Source: Fagopyrum homotropicum (taxonomy: Eukaryota > Streptophyta > Magnoliopsida > Caryophyllales > Polygonaceae). From it: a stretch of 64,000 nt of DNA. Position 1 is the stretch's first letter. Every line of letters starts with the position of its first letter. The stretch lies in contig BSWB01000007.1 of the NCBI GenBank assembly GCA_033239125.1, positions 103,963,582-104,027,581 of the forward strand. Reading direction: 5' to 3'. Shown one piece after another: positions 33,412 to 45,030 of this stretch. The notes below the pieces were generated by a model. It did no database searches and had not been told where the DNA came from. It worked only from the letters and a program-made list of their open reading frames with translations. A program made the translations under genes and the position numbers.

Positions 33412-34915
33412 TAGGTGATGGATGATTCGCTCAAGGAAGATCCACATCTCGACCACCCCTTTTTTGTGGTAATAACTTTGCACATTAGAGAGCTCTAATG
33501 AAAATGTTTATCAATAATCAGGACATGAAATTATGGAGCATTATTCAAACTGGACCAAGAATACCAACCACAACAGTTGAAGGAGTCCAAGTTCAAAAGA
33601 ATGAATCTGATTTCACTCAAACGGACTTGGATAGCACGGTTAAAAACTACAAGGCTATGAACTTGCTTTATTGTGAACTAGACGCAAATGAATTCAACCG
33701 TGTCTCATCATGTAAAAGCGCAAAAGAAATATGGGATAAGGTGATAGTCACTTACGAAGGAACAAGTCAAGTAAAGGAGACAAAGATTAGCATCTTCCTT
33801 AGGCAATACGGGTTATTTAAGATGACTTCAAATGAGACGGTCAAGGAAATGTTCACAAGATTCACTGAAATTGTAAATATCCTTGACTCACTTGGAAAGC
33901 TATTCAGAAATGAGGACAAAGTAAGGAAAGTCCTAAGGAGTTTGCCTAAAGCTAAGTGGGGACCAAAAGTGACCGCCGTCGAAGAAGCTCAAAATCTCTC
34001 AACATTACCTCTCGATGACCTACTTAATAAGTTAATCACTTATGAAATGGTTCTTGGGAAAGAAGATAGAGAGTCATCTTCAAACGCAAAGAATCTTGCT
34101 TAAGATCCAAGAAGGATAACATTCCATCGGATGATGAAGAGAGTGATAATGAGGAGGAAGACCCGTTTGCCTTGATTTCAGGAGGTTTCTACAAATGAAG
34201 AAGCAATTTGCAAACAAAGACTATCCACGATGATCAAAACCTAAAGGTAAGTGTTCTAACCCTAATAAGAAAACAAAAGTTCTAACTTGTTTTGAATGTG
34301 GTGAAGCAGATCATCTTGTAACGGATTGTTCACAAAAGAAGAGGAACAATTATAGGAAGAATGATCGAAAGAAGAAGGTCATGGTAGCATCATGGAGTGA
34401 CTCAGATTTTTCAAATGATTCGGATGATGAAAATGATCAAGCAAACCTATTCTTAATGGCCGATCAAGAAGAAGATCCCCACCACTACCTTGTAGAGGGG
34501 TAAGAACCCTAATGTCTTAATCTAGCAAAGAATTTGCTGAATTATTAAAAGATATTATCATTAATGATAAAGAACATAAAATTTGAAAAAATCTCTTAAG
34601 AGATAGGTTATTAAAAACAGAGAAAAGAGTGAGTGAATTGTCTCTGGAAGTTGAAAATCTCAACACTTCAAAGTTAGACCTTGATGCCAATACCAATGGC
34701 TTGGAATCAAAAAATGCAATTCTTATAAGAAAAATATCTCTTCTCTACATCAAGATTATGCTAATCTAGAGAAAGAGACGATTGATCTAAATATGATATG
34801 TGGAGACCAGAATGTTGCACTCATTCAAATCACTCGTTCTAAAAGTAATCTCGAAAGGATGATGGGTGAATAACAATCCTATCTTAGCAAGAGTGGTATT
34901 GGTTATAAAAAAAAT
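33412..34915 (+). pseudogene. Sirevirus gag, element A
   Basis: Gag packages element RNA. The frame GRSTSRPPLF (from about 33440) through a TAG stop leads into MKMFINNQDMKLW (33498) and an open 201-codon segment with FNRVSSCKSAKEIWDKV and SLPKAKWGPKVTA, homologous to the gag at 41932-43580. It breaks at 34103; later patches include the zinc knuckle CFECGEADHLVTDC (about 34291-34330) and an acidic/coiled tail (SLEVENLN). Homology ends near 34915, before any pol, so the element is truncated. Confidence 0.8.
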
Positions 34916-35259
34916 CGAAACATCAATTATATGTGAAACAAATTAGAATGCAATAACATCGATCAATTATAATGAAACAACATTGATCAATTATAGCTCG
35001 AATTGAAGAGGGAAAATCGAAATATCGAACAATGAATAGCGGAACGCTTCAATCGATTCATAAATAACTGAAATTAAGGCAGCGAAAAAACCACTTACAA
35101 ATTAGAATGCAACAAGATTGATTAATTATATGGGGGATTTGTAATCGAGTATTTATATGGGGGATTTGTAATTGAGTAGGGAACGCTAGAACATTAATTA
35201 TCTTGGAGGAGTCGTGAATTTATAAATACGGGGAACTCGTTAACATTTTCAAACAAAAC
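34916..35259. other. Host DNA left of the Sirevirus array
   Basis: It is AT-rich with short repeats: 'acaaattagaatgcaa' occurs at about 34940 and 35095, and 'tatgggggatttgtaat' is tandemly repeated at 35138-35175. The last five bases AAAAC are the target duplication. In the absence of the array this sequence would join 51306. Confidence 0.5.
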
Positions 35260-36440
35260 TAAAATGCGAAATAGGCAGATAAATAGTTTATCCAATACTC
35301 TAGAAGGGGGGGGATGAATAGAGTATGGAAACTTTTCGCAATCTCAGAATAGGTAAGACCTTATCGAAAAGGATAAGACCTTATCAAACGAGATAAAGTC
35401 TTATTAGTAACTATAAGACCTTACTCGTTTCTCTAAGATTGATATTAAACGTAAAGGTTTAGACAAACCATGAATGTTAAGAGCAAGACGAGATCAGCAG
35501 TAAAAGACACACGATATGTTAACGAGGTTCGGTCACCAACACGACCTAGTCCCCGCCTAGGATTGATCCAACCCTAGGATTCCAAGTAGCTTTATTTTCC
35601 TTCTTCTTGATGAGCTCTAGATACAACCTTCAGAAGACCTTCCTTCTTCTAAACTCAGAAGTCTTACACTTCCTATCTAGCAACTCACACACTCAAAAAG
35701 GAAAACTAAAGTACTCCAGATACAACAATAGTATCCAACGTGCCTAGAAGAAATAACTGTTTGTATGATCCTAGTTGAATTGTACTATACGCTCGAATAA
35801 GATCTCAAACTCTCAGAGAAGTAGAACGATAGAGCTTCGAAGGTGAGATCAACACTTTGTGAGAAGAAAAAGATGAGTCGATTTGTCACTTGTGTTCCAG
35901 TTGTAGGTAATGAATGTATTTCGTGTCTTCTTCCTTGTCTCTGTAAATAGGCACTCGTATCAGCAATTTTGAACGTTGAAGAAGATCTTGTCTACGTGAT
36001 CTTGGTGATCTTGGTTGTTGAGATTTGATCCAATCTTGTTTGTTGAGATTTGTTTGTTGAGATTCGTTTGTTGAGATGTGAAGTCAAACATGGTTTTTGA
36101 GATTAGGAAATCTTCCAATTTATCTCAAGATGATTTAATTAAAACAAATCAAAGATTTATTAAAATCAAATCCCTTAAAGAACTCAACAAGAAGGAAATA
36201 AAGCCGTTTGGACGTACGTAACTCAAGTGTAGTTTTTGTCCAGTTTTGATAAGGTCTTACCAAATCATGTAAGGCCTTACTGAAACCTGGAAACCAAGGT
36301 TTTCTGTAATATGGTAAGGCCTTACCAGACACTCTAAGGTCTTTACCACAACTTGTAAGATCTTACAAAAACCTGGAAACCAAGGTTTTGGCTTTCATCA
36401 ACCATTATCGTAATGCCTTATTATCAAGGTGGAGTTAACA
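35260..36440 (-). repeat. Sirevirus array, LTR 1 (3' LTR of copy 1)
   Basis: It is 1181 bp. The inner end (GGAGTTAACA) is canonical, but the outer end reads TAAAATGCG where the other LTRs have TGAAATGCG. Word clusters: 35345-35415 and 36235-36365. Confidence 0.9.
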
Positions 36441-36455
36441 ATCTCCCCCTTGATG
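36441..36455 (-). other. Polypurine tract, copy 1
   Basis: The minus strand reads CATCAAGGGGGAGAT directly before the LTR start TGTTAACTCC. Confidence 0.8.
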
Positions 36456-36718
36456 AAAGACAAAACTTATTATCTGTGTACCTGCAGTTGAACAAACAAT
36501 ATAACAGTAACACACATGTAGGATAAAATTTTGAACAAAGAAAGATCAAATCAAGTTTTTCAAAACAGAAACAACCAAGGTTTTTCAAAAGAAAGAAATA
36601 TTCTCCCTCTTTTTGTCTTTCAGCAAGAAAATTTTAAAATTTGAAAAATTCATTCTTCATCATCACAGACTTCAACAACTTCATCAAACCACTGGCCATA
36701 AGAAGAAGGAGGACCATC

Positions 36719-38224
36719 TTATGGTTTGCGAAATCGACTGTGAACCTTTTCCCTCCATCTATCCTTTGCATTACGAACTGTGTGACTTGCCATCATTTTT
36801 GCTCTTAGCTTTTCCTGTTCATTTCTGTATTTCTTGACCACACCATATTCTTCTACTGTCAAAATCGATGGCTCAGGTATTGTGGGTCGAAGAATGCAAC
36901 GTTTTAACACTTTGCGTTCACAGTTAATCACAACATTTTGACAGACTTCTTGAATGTGTTGCACAACATCTTCAGCCAGAGGCATGATTGAGGTAGTTGC
37001 CTTGGGAGATAGTGAGGTCAAAAACAGTAATTGATTTAACTTCTCATTTACCATTAACAGCTTCTCATGTGTGTCATCTTGTCTATCCACAATATCAACA
37101 CGAGCAGTATTGAGATCCTTCCTCAGAGCATCCACCTCTACCTCCAAATCCTGAATTCTATGTTCTAAAGAAGGTTTAGCAGTTTGTTGATGTTTCTTCA
37201 AAATCCATTCCCCAGATAAAGTTTTCTCAATCCCAAGCCGTCCCCAACAATCCTCATCAATTTGTCCTTTATGAGAAATCCTATCTTCATCTGTAGTATC
37301 AACTTCAAAGAACTCGAAGATCTTTGGAAATAGATTGGCATAAGGAAGAGGGTCTGTCAAAGGAGTGTTTACAGTGTGCATCATGTAGGATAAGATGATA
37401 TTAGGAACATCAATAACATGCCCAGTAAGAATTAAATCCAGAATCTCCAAGAGATTGTCAGTGATCAACTCCCTGGAATGCTTTCGTGGAAGAATATATC
37501 TAGCAAGCAAAATGAAAACAATCTTGGCCTCTAAGGTTAGGACATTATGTGTTTGTTTTTGCTTTGGTTTTGAAGAGGTAGCCATAGAAGATGTTTGTTT
37601 CTCAAAAAATGTCTTCTGAGCATGAGCAATACACACGCTTTTAGAAGGATGAGATTTGGTATCAATTTCCTCAGGAATCCCTAAGATGATTGCCAAGGAA
37701 GAAACAGAGAGAGTGATTTTCTGCCCTTTTATCTGGGAATGTAGGGTTAAAACACCTTTGTCTCTGTGAGCAGTAAGGTTTACAAAGAAGAGTCGGGTAA
37801 GACGAGGAAATGCAAAATTTCCCACATTGAACAAACTCCCGATGTTTGAACATTTCAACAACTTAATGCATGGTAAATCCATAGACTCAAGGAAATTCAC
37901 ATCAACATTTTCACAAAAACTCAGAAGACGATTGGCAAACCCATCTTTCCACATTCCAGCTTTGGTAAAGCTTAAGAACCAAGAAAATGGTGCTTCATTA
38001 CTAACCTCAAACCCTGAAGGTGGTGACCGAAGACGATGTTGCGGTCTAGCCTTTGCAGCTGGGGGATAAACGGCTTTAGAAGTCTGCTGAGGAGGAGAAA
38101 GGGATCGTGAAGAATCAGAATCGGTAGTAAACACTTCTTGAATAGCTTTGCCCTTTCTGTCGGATGATCGCTGCTTCTTGGATGCTGGAGTAGTGGACTG
38201 AGTTGAAGATCGCTTGGGAGCCAT
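36719..38224 (-). CDS. Sirevirus env-like ORF, copy 1 (501 aa)
   Basis: It lies between pol and the 3' LTR, the position of the env-like gene in Sireviruses. Start MAPKRSSTQSTTP at 38224. Residues 15-30 form a basic, NLS-like stretch (KKQRSSDRKGK). The central part resembles the plant 'transposon protein' core (ARYILPRKHSRELITDNLLE, about 240-260, then LTGHVIDVPNIIL). A predicted coiled coil is at about 350-400 (HRIQDLEVEVDALRKDLN). The C-terminus is basic. I see no clear signal peptide or transmembrane helix, so an envelope role is doubtful. Compared with copy 2 it stops about 20 residues early, because GAA has become TAA at 36719-36721. No frameshift otherwise; expression unknown. Confidence 0.75.
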   Translation of the reverse strand: MAPKRSSTQSTTPASKKQRSSDRKGKAIQEVFTTDSDSSRSLSPPQQTSKAVYPPAAKARPQHRLRSPPSGFEVSNEAPFSWFLSFTKAGMWKDGFANRLLSFCENVDVNFLESMDLPCIKLLKCSNIGSLFNVGNFAFPRLTRLFFVNLTAHRDKGVLTLHSQIKGQKITLSVSSLAIILGIPEEIDTKSHPSKSVCIAHAQKTFFEKQTSSMATSSKPKQKQTHNVLTLEAKIVFILLARYILPRKHSRELITDNLLEILDLILTGHVIDVPNIILSYMMHTVNTPLTDPLPYANLFPKIFEFFEVDTTDEDRISHKGQIDEDCWGRLGIEKTLSGEWILKKHQQTAKPSLEHRIQDLEVEVDALRKDLNTARVDIVDRQDDTHEKLLMVNEKLNQLLFLTSLSPKATTSIMPLAEDVVQHIQEVCQNVVINCERKVLKRCILRPTIPEPSILTVEEYGVVKKYRNEQEKLRAKMMASHTVRNAKDRWREKVHSRFRKP

Positions 38225-38578
38225 TGCAGTTTAGGGTTTGAAGAGGAAAGATGAGGTAATCGGAGTATTTATGAAGCTCAGAGAAAATCATGAAAAGATC
38301 TTTGAAGATTTGATATGATAGAGAGAGAGGGAAATCTTTTTTTTTTAAAAATCTTCGTAAAAAAAATTTAAAAGATTAGAAGATAAAACACGAAGATTTC
38401 CACAAACACAATCTATTAGTTAGTTATCTAAAAAGATAATAACTAAAAGATTTGATCCAAAATTAATCTATCAAAAATAAAATCAAGAACATACTATCAT
38501 TTAGTAAGACCTTGAAATGTATTTTAATGTCTTAATGTAGGGAATAAGATCAATATTGTAAAACAATAATTGCTCCCC
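38225..38578 (-). other. Spacer between pol and env-like ORF, copy 1
   Basis: About 350 bp of AT-rich, non-coding sequence. The minus strand has a TATA-like run near 38260-38400 and one LTR-type word (AAGACCTTGAAA, near 38505). It could hold a splice acceptor or promoter for the env-like ORF, but nothing decisive is visible. Confidence 0.4.
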
Positions 38579-40080
38579 CTACATTTGTGCCTCTCTGTTA
38601 AGCATACCGAGTTCTAACCTTATGAAGTTGAATCTCTGTTCGGGTAAAGGTTTTGTAAAGATATCGGCCAGTTGTAGATCAGTAGAAATGAATGTCAAAG
38701 ACACATCACCTTTTTCTACATGATCACGTATAAAATGATGTCTCACATCTATATGTTTCGTTCTTGAATGCTGTACAGGATTTTTGGAAATAGATATAGC
38801 ACTAGTATTGTCACATTTTATTGGTATATCCTTAAAGTTGAATCCAAGATCTTGGAGTTGTTGCGCAATCCATAAGATTTGCGAACAACAAGCTCCAGTA
38901 GCAATATATTCAGCTTCGGCTGTTGAGAGAGCCACCGAATTTTGCTTCTTGGAATGCCAACTTATTAAAGATGTACCAAGAAATTGACAACACCCTGAGG
39001 TACTTTTTCTATCCACTTTATATCCTGCAAAATCAGCATCGGAATATCCGACAAGACCGAAACTACTTTGTGCGGGATACCGTAGACCTATATCTTTTGT
39101 ACCATTAAGATATCTTAATATCCGCTTTACCGCAATGAGATGTGATTCCTTTGGGTTAGCTTGAAATCTAGCACACATGCAAACGCTAAACATAATGTCA
39201 GGTCTACTAGCAGTAAGATATAGTAAGGATCCAATCATACTTCGATATTCTTTTTGATTTACTTGTTTACCGGTAAGGTCTTGATCTAGAGAGAGAGTAG
39301 AGCTCATTGGTGTTTTGGCTATTTTTGATTCATTCATCTTAAACTTCTTCAGAATGTCTCTTGTGTACTTTCCTTGATTAAGGGAGATACCCTTCTTACT
39401 TTGATGTACTTGAAGTCCAAGAAAGAAGTTTAATTCTCCCATCATACTCATCTCGAATCCTTGCACATGATGTCAGAAAATTCCTTGCAAAGGGATTCAT
39501 TAGTTGCTCCAAACAAGATATCATCCACATAAATTTGAACAACAAGAATATTCTTTCCATGAGTTTTAATGAATAAAGTTTTGTCAATCAACACTCTTTT
39601 AAAGTTATTTTCTAGAAGATATCTTGAAAGTCGCTCGTACCAAGCTCTTGGGGCTTGCTTTAAGCCATAAAGAGCTTTGTCAAGCTTGAAAACATGATCT
39701 GAAAATTCAATACTTTCAAAACCGAGAGGTTGAGCAACATAAACTTCTTCATCTATATAACCATTCAAAAAGGCGCATTTTACGTCCATTTGAAAAAAGT
39801 TTTATACTCATGTAAGATGCAAAAGCAAGAAGTATACGAATGGCTTCAAGCCTGGCTACGGGAGCAAAAAGTCTCCTCGTAGTCAATACCTTCCTCCTGA
39901 TTGTAACCTTGAGCTACAAGACGAGCTTTATTCCGAATGACATTACCACTTTCATCCAGTTTGTTTCGAAAGACCCATCTTGTTCCGATAACTGATTTAC
40001 CTTTGGGTCTTGCTGTAAGTGTCCATACTTTATTTCGCTCGAACTCGTTTAGCTCATCTTGCATAGCGATAATCCAGTCA
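38579..40080 (-). pseudogene. Sirevirus reverse transcriptase and RNase H, copy 1
   Basis: Segments in order: WTLTARPKGKSVIGTRWVFR and ARLVAQGYNQEEGIDYEETF (40064-39880), MDVKCAFLNGYIDEEVYVAQ (39789), LYGLKQAPRAWYERL, YVDDILFGA (the catalytic YVDD, near 39500), then RNase H with YSDADFAG, STAEAEY and KHIDVRHHFIRD, ending at 38579. Frames break at about 39870 (one extra A compared with copy 2) and about 39460 (one base). Copy 2 is open through both points, so these are copy-specific lesions. Confidence 0.85.
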
Positions 40081-40188
40081 GGCTCTTGAAGAGCTTCGGT
40101 GTGCTTCTTAGGTTCTACAAGAGATACAAAAGCATGAAAGGCACATAAGTCTTTTAATTTAGAACGAGTTTGTATTCCAGATGAGGGA

Positions 40189-41784
40189 TCAGAAATGATA
40201 TCCTGAGTTGAATGGGATGATGCATGTTTGATTTCCTCCGGACATTTCTCTGATTATAATATCAGGTTCGGAACTAATAGGAAGTGGAGAAGATGGCTCT
40301 TGTTGCTCAGGAGGTGATGTATCTTCAAGACTGGTTTCATTTGTAAGACCTTGAGAAGGTATTTCAAGGTCTTGAGATATGTCTGTAAGGTCTTGTAATG
40401 GCTCCTGCATGTTTCTGACGTTCTTATCAACTTCTTCTTCCTCTTCCTCATGTTTATTTAGGTCGAGATCTGCAAAACTCTCACTCAAGGTACCATTATC
40501 ATTTTCATCAAACAAGACATGGATACTTTCTTCGACTACTTTGGTACGTTTATTGTATACTCGATAAGCCTTGCTTTGAGTTGAGTATCCAAGAAATATA
40601 CCTTCGTCGCTACGTGCATCAAATTTTCCAAGATTATCCTTCCCATTATTATGTACGTAACACGTACATCCAAATGGTTTAAAGTAAGATATACTTGGTT
40701 TCCTTCCTTTAAAAAGCTCATAAGGAGTTTTCTTTAACATTGATCGAATCAAACATCTATTGAGAATATAATTTGCTGTATTGACAGCTTCTACCCAGTA
40801 TGACTTAGGCAGATTGTTCTCTAATAGCATTGTCCTAGACATTTCCTCTAGGGTGCGGTTCTTGCGTTCCACAACCCCGTTTTGTTGAGGTGTTCTAGGA
40901 GCTGAAAAATTATGAGAAATTCTATATTTCTCACAAAATGCATCAAAGTCAGATTGATCAAATTCTCTACCATGATCACTTCTAATAGAAATGATTGGTA
41001 GGTTTTTCAAAGTTTGTAACTCCTTACAAAGTTTTGAGAAGTATAAAAGTGCTTCCGATTTCATTTTAAGAAAGAAAACCCAAGTAAATTGAGAATAATC
41101 ATCAACAACAACAAAAATGTATTGCTTGCCTTTAGGAGATTTGACACGCATAGGTCCACAAAGATCCATGTGGAGAAGTTCAAGAGGTCTAGTAGTACTT
41201 ACCACTTGCTTCTTTTTGAAAGAACTACGAGTATGTTTACCTCTTGAGCAAGCATTACATAAATCATCTACCTTGAATTTTAGGTCAGGAATACCTCTTA
41301 CAAGATCCTTTGATTTGAGTTTTTTAAGAGAGTGCATACTGATGTGACCAAGTCGTTTGTGCCATAGTCTTGAGTCATCTGATAAGACCTTGAGACATTT
41401 CAAATTTGTTCCTGCAATTTGGTCGTTATTAACAACATATATATTATTATTCCTGTAAGCTGTTAGCACCAAATTTCCTGTCATCTCATCTCGAACTTCA
41501 CACTTCCTCTTGTCAAAGCTAACACAATTTCCTTTATCACAAAGCTGAGAAACAGTGAGAAGGTTATATTTTAAGCCATCCACCAAATAAATATCTTTAA
41601 TATTATTATTTGAATCAAGACCAATGTTACCGATACCAAGAATATCACATTTTCCTTTGTCACCAAGGGTTATTGTGCCAGTAGTTTGCTTCTTTACAGT
41701 GTCGAAAATAGATTCTTTTCCACTCATATGTCTTGAACAACCAATGTCCATTATCCATTTTTGAGTCTTGGTGATATCCTGCAA
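40189..41784 (-). pseudogene. Sirevirus protease-integrase part of pol, copy 1
   Basis: An open 531-codon segment. Near its start WIMDIGCSRHMSG holds the protease active site with D-I-G in place of the usual D-S-G. The GAG-pre-integrase segment has LWHKRLGHISMHSL and CNACSRGKHTR (zinc). The integrase core is complete: HMDLCGPMR, ISIRSDHGREF and NGVVERKNRTL supply D, D and E. The acidic linker after integrase has EEEEEEVDK and the QDL repeats noted separately. A frameshift near 40255 separates it from RT. Confidence 0.85.
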
Positions 41785-41931
41785 AACAGAAAATCATCCT
41801 TTCCGGCTTGACCAATAGACAGAGTTGGATCCATTATGGGGGTAGACCATGGTAGGTAGCCTAGTCCCTTTAGGAACCCATATGTGTTTTACCCGTTCAT
41901 TTAAACATACAAGAAAGGTATTTCTAATAAT

Positions 41932-43580
41932 TTATGGATCCGTTCTTCTGTAAGGACAAGTTTCCTTTACATAACCCTTTTTACAGCAAAAGAAACATGT
42001 AGGAGATCTCCAATTTCCTTTTGCCTTAACGAACATGGTAGTAGGTTTTGCAGGAAAATTCCTGTTATATCCTATGCCACTTCGGTTTAAGGATAATTGT
42101 TGTTCTCCAAGCATTTTGTCAACAGTAGCTTTAGATTTAGTAAATTGCACAAGAGCTATTTGCTGTTCTTGACATTTTTCAGAAAGTTTCACTTTTTCAA
42201 TCTCTAAGTCATTATTACATGTCTTAAGAGATGAGAGGTTTGCCTTTAGTTTGGAATTTTCCGATCGTAAGGCCTTAACCTCAGTGTCAAGATCTGATTG
42301 TATGCTGTCAAGATCTTGAACTTTCAGCGAAAGCATTCTTATGCAAGTTTCCTGATCATTTAGCTTTTCTTTTAAAATGTTAATTTCTTTGCTGTAAATT
42401 TCTTCATTAGAGATCATGTTTTTCAGAACTTCTAATAAAACAGCAGTAGGACTGGATATAAGATCTCTTACCATTCCATCCAGATGTTGATCTTGATTTT
42501 TGTCGGTTTTTGCCATAAGACACAAGTTTGCATGATCATCTTCAGAATCTGAATCACTTGAGGAGTCTGAATCGCTCCAAGCTGCTATCATGGCCTTCTT
42601 GCCAAATTCCTTTTTCTTGAATTTGTTCTTCTTCTTTTGAGGACATTCTTTAACAAGATAATCTGTTTCACCACATTCATAGCAATTTAGAACACGATTC
42701 TTCTTCAAGGTGTTAGAGAACTTACCTCTGTATTTAGATGATCCAACATTTTCTTTATTTGAAAATTGCTTTTTCATTTTCAATATTCGTGCTAGTCCTC
42801 TTGTGATAAGAGCGAAAGGATCTTCATCACCATTATCACTTTCAGAATCTTCTAGTGGTTCTTCTCTCTTTGCCTTGAGTGCCAGATTCTTTAGGTTTGT
42901 TGGCAATTCCCCATTGTCCTCATTGAGGATCAATTCATGGGTGATTAATTTGCCCAGCAAATCATCAAGAGCAAGTGTATTGAGGTTTTGTGCTTCTTCT
43001 ATAGCAGTTACCTTAGGCCCCCATTTTGCTTTAGGCAAGCATCTGAGTATCTTTCTGACTTTTTCTTCGTTATTAAAAGTCTTTCCCAGTGAGTCAAGAT
43101 TATTAATGATCTCCGTAAAACGGGTGAACATTACTTTGACTGATTCATCTAGGATCATTTTAAACAATTCATATTGTCTAAGAAAGATACTTATTTTAGT
43201 CTCTTTTACCTGGCTAGTTCCTTCATAGGTAACCACTAATTTATCCCATATTTCTTTAGCGGATCTGCATGAAGATATACGATTAAATTCATCAGTATTA
43301 AACCACAATATAATAGATTAATGGCCTTGTAATTTTTCGCCACGCTCTCTAGATCTTTCTGATTGAATTCAGCTTCTGACTTGTTTACTCTTGTACTGTC
43401 GGGACCTTCCTTGGTAGGAGTGAGAGGTCCGTTCTTGATAATATGCCAAAGCTCCAAATCTTGATCAATGATAAACATCTGCATCAAGGATTTCCACTGC
43501 ATAAAATTGTTTCTTAAAAAAAGAGGCGGTCGAGAAATTGATCTTCCTTGACCAAATCCGCCTTGACCTTCAACTGCCAT
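41932..43580 (-). pseudogene. Sirevirus gag, copy 1
   Basis: Start MAVEGQGGFGQGRSISRPPL at 43580, typical of Sirevirus gag. A frameshift near 43300, between INLLYCG and DEFNRISS, breaks the frame; the second part is open for 458 codons. Zinc knuckles: CYECGETDYLVKEC (near 42680; the expected His is Tyr) and CFFCCKKGYVKETC near the end (again Tyr for His). A coiled-coil-like stretch lies between (EINILKEKLNDQETCIRMLS). The loss of both knuckle histidines suggests the protein no longer binds zinc normally. Confidence 0.85.
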
Positions 43581-43624
43581 TAACTAACCTCACAGATAAT
43601 AATATCTAAGAAAACGTGAGTTAG

Positions 43625-43636
43625 GCTCTGATACCA
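43625..43636 (-). other. Primer-binding site, initiator Met tRNA, copy 1
   Basis: The minus strand reads TGGTATCAGAGC just inside the LTR end (43639). Confidence 0.9.
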
Positions 43637-43638
43637 AT

Positions 43639-44821
43639 TGAAATGCGGAATAGGCAGATAAATAGTTTAGCCAATACTCTAGAAGGGGGGGGGGATGAAT
43701 AGAGTATGGAAACTTTTCGCAATCTCAGGATAGGTAAGACCTTATCGAAAAGGATAAGACCTTATCAAACGAGATAAAGTCTTATTAGTAACTATAAGAC
43801 CTTACTCGTTTCTCTAAGATTGATATTAAACGTAAAGGTTTAGACAAACCAGGAATGTTAAGAGCAAGACGAGATCAGCAGTAAAAGACACACGATATGT
43901 TAACGAGGTTCGGTCACCAACACGACCTAGTCCCCGCCTAGGATTGATCCAACCCTAGGATTCCAAGTAGCTTTATTTTCCTTCTTCTTGATGAGCTCTA
44001 GATACAAACTTCAGAAGACCTTCCCTCTTCTAAACTCAAAAGTCTTACACTTCCTATCTAGCAACTCAAACACTCAAAAAGGAAAACTAAAGTACTCCAC
44101 ATACAACAATAGTATCCAACGTGCCTAGAAGAAATAACTGTTTGTATGATCCTAGTTGAATTGTACTATACGCTCGAATAAGATCTCAAACTCTCAGAGA
44201 AGTAGAACGATAGAGCTTCGAAGGTGAGATCAACACTTTGTGAGAAGAAAAAGATGAGTCGATTTGTCACTTGTGTTCTAATCGTAGGTAATGAATGTAT
44301 TTTGTGTCTTCTTCCTTGTCTCTTTAAATAGGCAAACGTATCAGCAATTTTGAACGTTGAAGAAGATCTTGTCTGCGTGATCTTGGTGATCTTGGTTGTT
44401 AAGATTTGATCCAATCTTGTTTGTTGAGATTTGTTTGTTGAGATTCGTTTGTTGAGATGTGAAGTCAAACATGGTTGTTGAGATTAGGAAATCTTCCAAT
44501 TTATCTCGAGATGATTTAATTAAAACAAATCAAAGATTTGTTAAAATTAAATCCCTTAAAGAACTCAACAAGAAGGAAATAAAGCCGTTTGGACGTACGT
44601 AACTCAAGTGTAGTTTTTGTCCAGTTTTGGTAAGGTCTTACCAGATCATGTAAGGCCTTACTGAAACCTGGAAACCAAGGTTTTCTGTAATATGGTAAGG
44701 CCTTACCAAACACTGTAAGGTCTTTACCAAAACTTGTAAGATCTTATAAAAACCTGAAAACCAAGGTTTTGACTTTCATCAACCATTATCGTAATGCCTT
44801 ATTATCAAGGTGGAGTTAACA
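43639..44821 (-). repeat. Sirevirus array, LTR 2 (shared)
   Basis: It is 1183 bp and begins and ends canonically (TGAAATGCGG, AGTTAACA). A TATA-like TATTTAAAG lies near 44328 on the minus strand. Palindromic words: GGTAAGGTCTTACC (44629-44642), GGTAAGGCCTTACC (44694-44707) upstream, and AAGACCTTA repeats (43736-43805) downstream of the TATA. Confidence 0.9.
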
Positions 44822-44836
44822 ATCTCCCCCTTAATG
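44822..44836 (-). other. Polypurine tract, copy 2
   Basis: The minus strand reads CATTAAGGGGGAGAT before the start of LTR 2; one base differs from copy 1. Confidence 0.75.
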
Positions 44837-45030
44837 AAAGACAAAACTTATTATCTATATACCTGCAGTTGAACAAACAATATAACAATAACACACATGT
44901 AGGATAAATATTTGAACAAAGAAAGATCAAATCAAGTTTTTCAAAACAGAAACAACCAAGGTTTTTCAAAAGAAAGAAACATTCTCCCCCTTTTTGTCTT
45001 TCAGCAAGAAAAATTTAAAATTTGAAAAAG

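Noticed and set aside
42710..43228. 172-codon plus-strand ORF
   Set aside because: It is antisense to gag and has no recognisable domain.
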